Source: Xiphophorus maculatus (Eukaryota > Chordata > Actinopteri > Cyprinodontiformes > Poeciliidae). From it: a stretch of 64,000 bases of DNA. Of the stretch, positions 35,733-44,794 are shown in pieces. Positions within the stretch are counted from its first letter, which is position 1; every line of letters begins with the position of its first letter. The notes under the pieces are model-generated. The model had not been told where the DNA came from. It saw only the letters and a list, made by a program, of their open reading frames with translations, and did no database searches. The position numbers were made by a program, and so were the translations under genes. The DNA lies in assembly GCF_002775205.1 (NCBI RefSeq), contig NC_036454.1, positions 14,342,882-14,406,881 on the forward strand, given 5' to 3'.

Positions 35733-38460
35733 CATTTTGTTCTCTTGCAAGTAGAGTCTCTGCAGTTTTGGACATCCTCGAGCCAATGCCATCATACCTT
35801 CATCAGTGATGCCATAGCACTGACCCAAGTGGAAATCCCTCAACTCCCTGCAGTTTGCTCCCAACTGAAGGCAAAAATAAAAAAATTAATAAGCATCAAA
35901 ATATTTGGCAACTTTTGTGAACCAACAACTAAACTGAACGCCACTTGGAACAAAAGCCTCACCTTCTTCAATGCCACATCAGTTAGTTTATCCTGGTTTC
36001 CCACATGCACCTTCACCAGGAGAGGGCAGTGTGTCGCCAAAGCTGTCACTGAGATGTCACCCAGCTGCTTGCACCTGTAAGCTGTGTACTTCTGCAGACC
36101 GGGACAGTGGGAGGCCAGAGAGGACACGCCATAATCATGGACTCCCCTGCAATCTGAGATGTTAATCTCAGTCACATTCTGCCTTCGAGATGCTATATTC
36201 ACAAGGAGATCATCGTTGACCTAAAGAACAACAAGAAAAAATTTTTACAAATACATTTAAAAGACAGTCTTATTTTCTATTATCTAAAGCAAAGGTTTTC
36301 TTTATGAAGAGTTATGTTTATGAAGAGTAATGATCAATAAATAGTCTCTTACTTGTTGCAAGCCACTGAGGTCGATTTGCTTCCAGAACTGAAAGTCCAA
36401 GCAAAGATCCCTCCAATACTTACAAACCAGAGAGGCACAAAGACAGCGCTCTTTCACTGTCAGGTGGGACAGCACCTGTGAGCAGAAGAAATGCAAACAT
36501 TTCTAGTTTACTATTGCATACAAATAAAAAAGTATAAGTAGTAGGGAGTTGCATTCCCTTCACTGACCTTAAGAAGGATGGAGGAAGGCAGGTGGTTGAT
36601 ACTTAGATGCTCAGCAGCATCAGAACTTCTCGCCTGGCAGTCATCATAGTGATGCAGGCAGCACGGGGTCGACTCTGAACTGTTGGGCGATTCGGTATGA
36701 AGAGTCAACCCACAGCAGCAGTCCGCTGGAGAGGAGGAAGAGGAAGTGGAGGTGGAAGAGGAAGAGGGAATGGGGCAGATAGGAAGGTGACTGTGACCAG
36801 TTTCAGAGTTCGAAGCAGCATCCCCTGCTCCTCCTACATCTCCTCCTGCTCCCACTCCATCAGGAGCAGCAAAGGCACAGCGCGGCTGCTTGCATGGGGT
36901 GCACCTCTGCACCTCCGAGCACTTCCTCTTGCACACCTGCATTCAGAGACACAGGCAGATCTATCAGGTCCTCTACTGAGACGGCACAGCCTAATTATCG
37001 AGTGTCTGCACGGTGTGTTCAAGTACAACTTTTTTGATCAGGGACTTTTGATGTATCGAGGCTTTAATACAGCTGACTTTACATTTTAAAATAAAAAACT
37101 GACTGAAGTACTTTCAATACTTCTTTTGACTTTTTAACTACTTCAACAATGAATGAAAATTGTTCATTTTAAGATAATTTAGTCATAAGTTACAAAGTAT
37201 TTTACTGGGATTTTATGTTGCAGACCAGGAATCTGCAACCTGTACAGGCCATTTACCATTTACAATCCAAAGAGACATTTTTTTCCCTTGGTTCACTTGA
37301 GTAAAATTTGTTTAGATCTACAAATGTTACATAACCTTGTGAAAAGGCAACAACTTCCAATTTGGATGAATATCTAATGCAGGAAATGTGTTGCCATTCT
37401 TAAAACAGCTGTTTATAAAACAATTTCTGTGGTTTAAAATAAAGAAAAGCATTTAACTTTTGCGAGAAGAAGTTGAATACATTTTCTTCTGAGGGATGTT
37501 GACTTTTATGATTTTTTTTTTTTAAATCTACATTCCACCTAATGTCACGAATCTTGTCATTCCACCTAATGACAAGAAAAGCAGATTAAAAAATGTTGGT
37601 GGTACTTTCGTTGACATTCTGTTGTTGAAATTTAATGCAATTGTTTCATGAAAAAGTCTGCTAAAATTTGCATTTGTTATCATATCTATATTTAAAAACA
37701 TTAACTAATTTTTTTTTTTTTTTTACATATGTTATTAAGAGCCATTGTGGAAAAGAGCCAAAGAGCCACTTGCGGCTCTGGAGGCTGCAGACCCCTGTTA
37801 TAGACCAACAAAGTGCATAGTTGTGAAGAAGAAAAAAAATCTCATAACATTTGGAAATTCTTGTGTTTTCAAACACAATGTGTAGCTGTGTTCTGACAAA
37901 ATGTGATGAGAGTCAAGGCATCTGAATACTTTTAGTAAGAGTTTTCAGCAGCTAAAGAGTTTAGAGTCGATGCCTACCATCTCTGTGTATTCGCTGGTGC
38001 AGCTGGGCACAGCCACAGGTATGGGCACAGTCACAGACACACCAGCCGTCCGGAAAAGCACCGGTGCTGGAATCAGTTTGGCAGGAACGGCTGACAAAAG
38101 ACTCCTCCCCTGGCCCTCCCAGATGGCAAGTTCTCTTTGCGACAGCAGAAACTTGGAGCAGTCCTCAGGCGATGCAAGAGCCGCGTATCGCTCTGCGAGC
38201 TTCGAGGCTGCCGCCGCTCCGATGCCGACTTCGCCTACGCCCGGCACGCTGATTCCAGCGATGCTGTTGTGACGGCAGCCGTTGACACCGGCTTCCAGCT
38301 GGTCGCTGTCGTCGTCGAGACCACTGCTGTTGCTGTGGACGATGAAGCAGAGCATGCAAGGCCCCTGGAGAAAACAGTTCCTCTTCTTCTTCTTCCTGTG
38401 ATTTAACTTGCGCGTCCTCTTCTTCAGGCGTAGACCATTTTTGGAGAGAAGATGGCCCAT
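35733..38460 (-). CDS. fbxl17: F-box/LRR protein 17 (5' coding exons 1-5, 3' end missing)
   Basis: Substrate-recognition subunit of an SCF (SKP1-CUL1-F-box) ubiquitin ligase; vertebrate FBXL17 recognises aberrant BTB-domain dimers. Coding exons, joined in phase 0 throughout: 38460-37978, 36936-36568, 36475-36353, 36220-35963, 35864-35733, giving 455 codons; human FBXL17 has about 700. The protein starts MGHLLSK and contains GPCMLCFIVHS and the VCKRK...CTPCKQPRC block, as in human. Exon 2 has a serine-rich run (SSSSTSTSSSSSPAD). The F-box is INHLPSSILLK/VLSHLTVKERCLCASLVCKYWRDL, followed by leucine-rich repeats from about residue 340 (INISDCRG, YRCKQLGD, HVGNQDKLTD, LGQCYGITDEG). Splice sites are GT-AG. 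Introns 2-4 are only 92, 132 and 98 bp. The last repeats and the C-terminal helix are not in the window. Confidence 0.95.
37175..37935. mobile_element. Tc1-like relic split by a hAT insertion
   Basis: The left piece ends in TTTTACTGGGATTTTATGTT. The right piece resumes with ATAGACCAACAAAGTGCATAG and runs to GCATCTGAATACTTTTAG. These are adjacent parts of the Tc1-like terminal region once the insertion at 37226-37797 is ignored. It lies in fbxl17 intron 1. Confidence 0.6.
37226..37797. mobile_element. hAT-type non-autonomous element (572 bp)
   Basis: The left end CAGGAATCTGCAACC and the right end GGCTGCAGACCCCTG form imperfect terminal inverted repeats. The interior right side has the GAGCCACTTGCGGCTCTGGAG phrase of a widespread vertebrate hAT MITE. 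The flanking octamers TTGCAGAC and TTATAGAC match at 6 of 8 positions, consistent with an aged 8-bp hAT target duplication. No transposase is encoded. Confidence 0.68.
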
Positions 38461-38481
38461 ATAGATGACTCAAGGAAACTC
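38461..38481 (-). other. fbxl17: fbxl17 exon 1 5' UTR segment and splice acceptor
   Basis: Upstream of the ATG on the minus strand, TTTCTAATTGTCAG ends at 38482 and makes an acceptor that pairs with the donor at 39538. The interval 38483-39538 would then be a 5' UTR intron. Confidence 0.5.
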
Positions 38482-39538
38482 CTGACAATTAGAAACACAT
38501 TTGCTTTTATTTTAACTGCATTTCTAGGAATAATATTCTCCTTATTTCATCAAATTAGTTGATTGCTAAAGAAAATAAAAATCACATGGGCATAAAGTGG
38601 TTGTGAAATGTCAGTACAGAAGAAATTGTACAGACTGGGTACAAAATGGAGACATGATGGTAAATGTTCCCAGTGATACATGGATTACATATAGACAGCT
38701 CAACCTTGATTTAAGAGCAACACCTTCTCTGTCAGACAACATTTAAAACAAGCAACTCCTCCCTTGCCACTATTATTTATTTTTCAATAAATCAATCACC
38801 AGCTTCACTGTGATGGATTTTTCACTCAAAGCAGCATTACATTCATTCTCCTCATTCTTCTAATAGAAAATTAAAAGTTGTTATGTTTTTTTTTTCCTTT
38901 TTGAGGGGGCGAACAGGGGATCGAGTCTTTTCTCTATGCTGCAACAATTTTTTATTTCCATATTACACACATTTTGAGAGTCAAATTGTAAAGTTCTCCC
39001 AGAGTTTGATTGCCCAAATTAAATCAAAGTTAACTCCTACAAATGATTGAAACATATTACTCTGTGTTTGATGAATTTATGAGTTTAATTGCTTCGCAGA
39101 AACATTCCATGATATTTGAATTTATTGAGAGCTACTTGTATAGGAGTGTGTCAATAAAAATCAAGGTACTGATAAGGGTGCGCTGAATGAATGCTCAGTA
39201 TTGTCAAGCATTATTGGCGTCAACAACTTCATTTATGATTATACCAAACTAGTTTCGCCCTTGTTAGTGAAGCCAATCATACTTCATCCGAAATACAGCA
39301 GTATCCCGTAGTCCTGCGTATTTCATTATTCTCTGATAAGAGACATCACTTCTACAATTTCTATTTAATTGCGGACCTCTTTATGTCACAATAAAGTTGA
39401 GCTTTTTTTAACAGAAAAACTGTACCTCGTCTGGCTGCAGCCGAATGAAAACACAAGGATGTAAACAGTGAACAGGTGGCTCTTTGATTAGCATAAACAA
39501 AAACACACAGCACGGTAAACCTGGAGGCTGTGACTTAC

Positions 39539-39960
39539 CTGAACTCTCTGCAGGTATAAGTCCAGTTTAGCTCACGGTTTCTGCCTCATATAGAGTGAAA
39601 AAGGCAGAAGCTAAGAGCTTTCTGGTAGGCTAAGCAGCTCCATCTTCATCATCAGATGCTAACTTAGCTGTAGCTTTCAGCATGAAGCAGCTCTCAATGA
39701 ACTCCGCCGGACGGTGCCCGCATAGTCCTGCTACGAAATACGGACAAAGTGAGCGCTGACAGCCCCGACGGTGAAGACGGGGGTGCCGGAGAAGCAGCAC
39801 GGGACCCGCCGAGGTGTTTATCCAAACAGTTTGCAGCTCTGCCTCTGCTGCTGCTCTGCAGGATAACACTTCCGCACCGAGAGGGCAGAGCGAAGGAAGC
39901 CGACGAGGGCGATTTGGAAATCCAAACGAGGCCAAAGTTTCATCTCGCATATAGACGATG
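39539..39960 (-). promoter_or_regulatory. fbxl17: fbxl17 5' UTR exon and CpG-rich promoter
   Basis: This GC- and CpG-rich block stands out sharply from its AT-rich surroundings. On the minus strand it ends in a strong donor, TTCAG/GTAAGTCAC (exon end 39539), as expected for a non-coding first exon spliced to the ATG exon. A 106-codon minus-strand frame (39950-39630) lies inside and would be an upstream ORF if translated. The start site itself is not determined. Confidence 0.55.
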
Positions 39961-40574
39961 GTAAATGGACATTAACAGTTTTATTCCTGAGCTACATGCC
40001 GGTAGAATACTGACTTTACTAAATGTCCATACTCTACACAATTAATACAAAACAAAGACTGAAAACAAAATTTTAAGATGCCCTATTTACCCTATTGCAT
40101 CTCAAACAAGCTTCAAGTTTCATCTTCCAGCAGGACTGTGACTCTAAACTTAACAGCCAAAGCCATAGTAGCTTGGTTTGGAACAATGCATGTCTTTGTG
40201 TTCAATTGTTCAGTTGAAGTTCAGTTTTCAATCCAATTTAGAAACTCTGAGAGAACTAGGAAATTGTTCATTCCTGAACCTGATTGTGTTTGAGCTATAT
40301 TGTAAAGAAGCACCGTAGGCAAAGTCATTTTATTGATTGGCAAAGGTAACCACAGAAGGCACTTTTGCAAAAATATTGATGGAGTGTAGCTTAACCAAAC
40401 ACACATCACTTTTATTTTTTTCTAGTAAGAATAATAGCTTGCATAGACAATATTGTCATGTGTATCTAGTTAATTATGATAAACAATATTCAAATATTTT
40501 AATGAATAAATACATGACAAATCGAACGTTCTTCTGTTCTGTACAAATTCTGTTCTGTGTTAAATTACCTCTCT

Positions 40575-40661
<87 letters not shown>

Positions 40662-40680
40662 CGTGTGTGTGTGTGTGTGT

Positions 40681-40718
<38 letters not shown>

Positions 40719-40847
40719 ATGTCTATCTCTTTCTATATCTCTCTTTCTTTTCCATGGGCGTGAAGTTCCACTTCCCAGCTCCTCCAGGCTGAGAGGCAAC
40801 TCCCGAAATAGCGCTGCTTGCTGGGAAGACTGCATGCGGGGGAGAAA
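39961..40847. promoter_or_regulatory. divergent promoter interval between fbxl17 and prxl2c
   Basis: Under 0.9 kb separates the CpG-rich fbxl17 first exon (minus) from the prxl2c ATG (plus). The last 100 bp before the ATG are GC-rich and hold the inverted pair CTTCCCAGC / GCTGGGAAG (about 40770 and 40820). No TATA box is clear. The GT/CT microsatellite occupies the prxl2c-proximal side. Confidence 0.45.
40571..40714. repeat. compound (GT)n-(GC)n-(GT)n-(CT)n microsatellite
   Basis: About 70 bp of pure GT (from 40579), a GCGCGCGC core (about 40649-40657), more GT, then about 32 bp of CT ending 40714. Alternating purine-pyrimidine tracts of this kind can form Z-DNA, and the CT tract is a GAGA/triplex-prone sequence. 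It lies about 130 bp 5' of the prxl2c ATG, so transcripts could begin within or beside it. Open frames across it are artefacts. Confidence 0.95.
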
Positions 40848-42839
40848 ATGGCTGAATTGGTCTCACCGATTACTCGACAGGTTTCTACGGAAAAGTGGAA
40901 AGCTGGAACCGCAGTTGCCGATATCAACCTTAAAGATGTCGAGGACTGTTTGATCTACGACCGCCGTGGAGTCTCTTTCCTTTTCAAGAGTTTATATCAA
41001 GACAGCAAATCGGTCATTATTTTCGTCCGGGTAAGAAAATAAAACTTTCTGTAGCTTGTTTAGTTAGTTAGCTGAGTAGAAGCCTCATAATAGATATTTG
41101 ATCAGGTGGCCCTCAGCTCCTACTGTACACATGCACAAAGGGTTTCTCATTTTGTGGCGAAAGCAGGAATGAAATACCCTTACAGAGTAAAACGAAGTGC
41201 TAAATAAACGCAGTTTTTAAATAGTTTAAAACTTGTTTTTGCACAATGCATGCATGTAAATGCCACACACCATCTGTCCTCGCAGAATTTCTTGTGCTAC
41301 AGCTGCAAGGAGTATGTTGATGATTTAAGCAAAGTGCCAAGAGGAGCGCTTGAGGTGAGTCCTGACATGTAGGGCGTGCCTAAAGTCGTATGATCTATCA
41401 GATATTTTGTTTTTATTATGGTGATACCATAATGTTGTAGTGTTATGGTGACAACTTAAGTAAATATGAATTGGGTTTATTGGGGAAATACCAGTTTTTG
41501 CTATATGTCTGTGCAGGAGGCTGGAATAAGACTGGTTGTTATAGGTCAGTCTTCTCATCAACATATAGAGGTAATAAAATCAATATTGTGTTAATGTCAA
41601 TACTGTGTGACATTGTCTCAAGAAATGTATGACTTTACATTTAACACTGGTATTTTGAATTTTATATAAATGTTGTATGTGCATACATGGGGCCCTGCAA
41701 AAGTTTTCATCCCCCTTGAATCACATATTGTCAGGTCATAAACTGCAATGTATTTTATTGGGATTTTATGTGAAGGACCAACACAATAGTGCACTTGTAA
41801 ATTGGAAGGGAGATTATGCAATCTCACAGAGTCTGAGCTATTTCAGAAAAAAAGACAATGTCAGTCTCCAAATGTGTAAACCTGGTTGAGACACCCCTCA
41901 AAACAAAAGGTGGCTCCACAATATATACATTTTGGAATTTCTGCATAATTTTCCTTAAACAGCACAACTCTGCATTATTATGTTTGTATAATATTCCAAT
42001 AAAATACATTCTTGTATAAACGGGGAAAATGCAAAGAAGTAAAAGGAATACAAATACTTTTAAATGTTTCACCTGTGATTTCTATGCCGTTTGTCCTAAA
42101 CTAAAATCATGTCAGCTATATTTATTTCTCCATAACGGATTCATTTTTTTAAATTCATTTCTGAATAAGTTCTTTGTGCTCCTCTACATTTAATCCAGCC
42201 TTTCTGCTTGCTGACGGGCTATTCTCATGAAATATATGTGGATCCAAAAAGATCCATTTACCTAAAGCTTGGGATGAAAAGAGAGGAGACATTCACAGAC
42301 TCTGGTAATATATTTATGAGTTTAAAGTGTTTTTGCTAGTGTTAGATTAAAAAGAAAGTACACCCTCAAAAACGTGCAGATAGGCTACATACAATATACA
42401 TAAAATCCTAAAATCTGAAGAGAATGTAATTTCTTTATGATAAAACTGGATAATTATATATTTTTACCGAGATGTGTTTTTGTAACCAGCGCTGCCCAGT
42501 CCTCATGTGAAGTCTGGTTTATTTATGGGCCAAATAAAGAGCATATGGAGGGCTATGACCAGCCCTGCCTTTGATTTTCAAGGTGATTTGCATCAACAAG
42601 GTGGAGCCATCATTGCAGGACCAGGTAAGGTGTAAATTCTTAGTTTTCAATCATACAGTTTTTCTTCTTTTATTTACTTTTATTTTTCTTCTCTTCTGCT
42701 CTCTGCAGGCTCTCAAGTTTATTTTTGTCATTTTGATATGAACCGACTGGATCACATGCCCATCAGCTGGCTCCTCCAACTAGCTGGAGTTCAACAGAGC
42801 CTGGACTTCAGTCCTAAACCAAAAATTATGCATGTGTAG
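40848..42839 (+). CDS. prxl2c: peroxiredoxin-like 2C (AhpC/TSA domain protein, AAED1)
   Basis: Thioredoxin-fold protein of the peroxiredoxin-like 2 family, inferred to act in redox balance; the vertebrate protein has also been tied to glycolysis signalling. Six exons, all GT-AG: 40848-41030, 41286-41354, 41517-41570, 42199-42304, 42490-42624, 42709-42839, giving 225 residues (human 226). The start MAELVSPITRQVS aligns with human MAAPAPVTRQVS. The redox CxxC is in NFLCYSCKEY (exon 2). Other family blocks are PFCLLTGYSHEIYVDP, SIWRAMTSPAFDFQGD, QQGGAIIAGPG and the end NRLDHMPIS...KIMHV. The gene is complete; ATTAAA at 42917-42922 is the likely poly(A) signal. It is head-to-head with fbxl17 and tandem with cdc14b, the latter order shared with human. 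Confidence 0.96.
41690..42068 (+). mobile_element. Tc1-like MITE in prxl2c intron 3
   Basis: The left end GGCCCTGCAAAAGTTTTCATCC with TTTTATTGGGATTTTATGTG and the right end ATACAAATACTTTTAAATG are long Tc1-like terminal repeats. Between them a transposase C-terminal remnant (AAATGTGTAAACCTGGTTGAGAC) survives. About 380 bp, non-autonomous. Confidence 0.65.
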
Positions 42840-42916
42840 CATTAATTAATTCGGGATTACTCATTTCCTTTAAGCTGCTAGAAGTCACACTTCTTTTGTT
42901 CCTGTTTATGGTGTAA

Positions 42917-42922
42917 ATTAAA
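42917..42922 (+). terminator. prxl2c: prxl2c poly(A) signal (ATTAAA)
   Basis: ATTAAA lies 78 bases after the stop, followed by a T-rich stretch. It is the first good signal downstream. Confidence 0.6.
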
Positions 42923-43334
42923 GCTCCTGTACCAATATTACTTTCCTGTCTGTCAGGGGTCAGTGGTTAATATTTTAATCTAATGTCACTTTTAGCCTGA
43001 TCTTATCAGGATATAGATACAAACTACAGTAGAACTGACATGTTTTATTTACTTAAGTTGGGAAAGTTCCCAGAACTATGGGAATGAGTTCAAAATCTAA
43101 AATTTTAAAACTAAATGTTTAAAATGTGAAAAGACAACCAAACATCAGGGAAAATGGGGTAGTGATAACTAGTTCTGCCAATCTGCATAAGTTATAGAAC
43201 TGAATATGCAAAATTTTTCATTTTTGATTTACATGCCAGCGTTTTCTCAACATTTGTATAGATTGCATTTATTCACACGTCAAAGCAAAAAGTAGAATTT
43301 TTCTTATCGTTTTAGTTTTGAAAAGAAACCACAG

Positions 43335-44190
43335 TCCTTGGCAAAGTGGCTACTTTGAACCTTTTTACATTGTGTCACATTTCAGTTTGCTTTCATGCAA
43401 TTTCATTTGACTGACCAACTTAAAGTTATGAATAATTGTGATGTAGAAGACAAATTCTGTGTTTTTAAAATAATTTTTGCTAATAAAAAACTGTGAAGTA
43501 CATTTGTTTTTAGGCCCTCTGAAAAAAACAGTTGTTATAGCCACTATTTAATGCCAGTGTTTGAGGGGAAGACCCAACCAGTTGTGCAGTATTCCAGTAT
43601 TCTCAGTGCACTGTAAACATATACAAATGTTGGCAGTTTTGTATATTCTTATATTTTTTTATTGCAAGATACATCAATCTGACTCAAACTTGGAAGTGTC
43701 TGAAAAAGATATTTTTCAAGCAAATTAAATTATACAGCTTTATATACAGCTTTATATAAATTATACAGGGTTCTGTAGTTCATGTGGCTTATTCTGGATT
43801 TTACTTTGGAGTATCAGAGTAAATGAAAAGAGATGGAATGGTGCTATATAATATTGCAGCAGCACAAATTCTTGGACATTTCTGATCAAATGTATGATTA
43901 GAGCACAAATGACTCCACACAAATGTACACATAGAATAGGGTTATGCAATAGGATCCTATAAAAGTGAGCAGCAACACTTTTTATAGAACCCTACAAAAG
44001 TGAATACAAATGCAAGCCACACTTTTCAGATGATTATTTTCAAAAATATTTAAGCAATCTTCCTTTTATCTAACAAATAAGCACTACTTAGTTGATCTCT
44101 CAGACAGAATCCCAATTAGATGCTCTTCATGCAAGTTTGTTTTCATAATGTGAGAAAGTTTTGGCTAAAAGTATTCACAGCTTTCAACAG
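43335..44190. mobile_element. Tc1-like transposon relic, intergenic
   Basis: The left end CTTGGCAAAGTGGCTACTTTG...TTTTTACATTGTGTCACA and the right end AGTTTTGGCTAAAAGTATTCACAGC bracket internal phrases such as GTGAATACAAATGCAAGCC (about 44000) from the same family. It has decayed beyond coding. It fills most of the gap between prxl2c and cdc14b. Confidence 0.55.
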
Positions 44191-44539
44191 GTATGAGAAC
44201 TACTTGAAAGAGTTTTTTGAGCTGAGTTAGTTTTTTATGTTGGCTTTGTTTGTTTTCTATGATTCCATTCAGAACCTCTCTCTCTCTATGTATAGCGGAG
44301 TGCAATTTTAGAACTGTACTTTGAGTAAAATTACTGTTGTACTGACGTTTGTATTCATCTTTCAAGTTTTTGAATCATATTATCAAATAAAATGTTATCT
44401 CCCAGCTTCACTTCATTTTGTCACATTCCAGGGTCTGGTCAGGTGCATCCAACTTCCCCTGATCCAGTCTGTTTTGGAATGGTCTCTGTAAACTGCAAAA
44501 CTAAGGCAACTGATCAGCTAAGGGTGGGCTCTGGACATA

Positions 44540-44794
44540 TAATCCTGATACGTCACATGCAGGGGATTCGGAAAACAGAAACCTGCCCCTGTTCAAAGAC
44601 GTCACCACCACAGAGAGCCAACTCAACCTCGGTTTGACACAGAACACAACACAAGCACGCACAGAGAGGCTGCACCGGGAGCGCAGGAGCCAAGCCATGT
44701 CACGTTAACAGCAACGGGGTGACTGCGGAGGGGGCATCGGTGGCAAACTCTTCGCTCGGGAAATGTCCTTCATGCTGCAGCTCCTGAGGAGAGA
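44540..44794 (+). promoter_or_regulatory. cdc14b: cdc14b upstream promoter / 5' UTR
   Basis: Two CRE-like cores, TACGTCAC (44549-44556) and GACGTCAC (44598-44605), lie 190-250 bp before the first ATG, and the sequence becomes GC-rich from about 44640. Transcription start is not determined. Binding is inferred from motif only. Confidence 0.4.

Noticed and set aside
38165..38488. 107-codon minus-strand and plus-strand frames over fbxl17 exon 1
   Set aside because: Other-frame shadows of the GC-rich fbxl17 coding exon; only the MGHLLSK frame matches the family.
40337..40953. Frames of 68-151 codons reading CVCVCV and SLSLSL or HTHTHT
   Set aside because: Pure translation of the GT/CT microsatellite.
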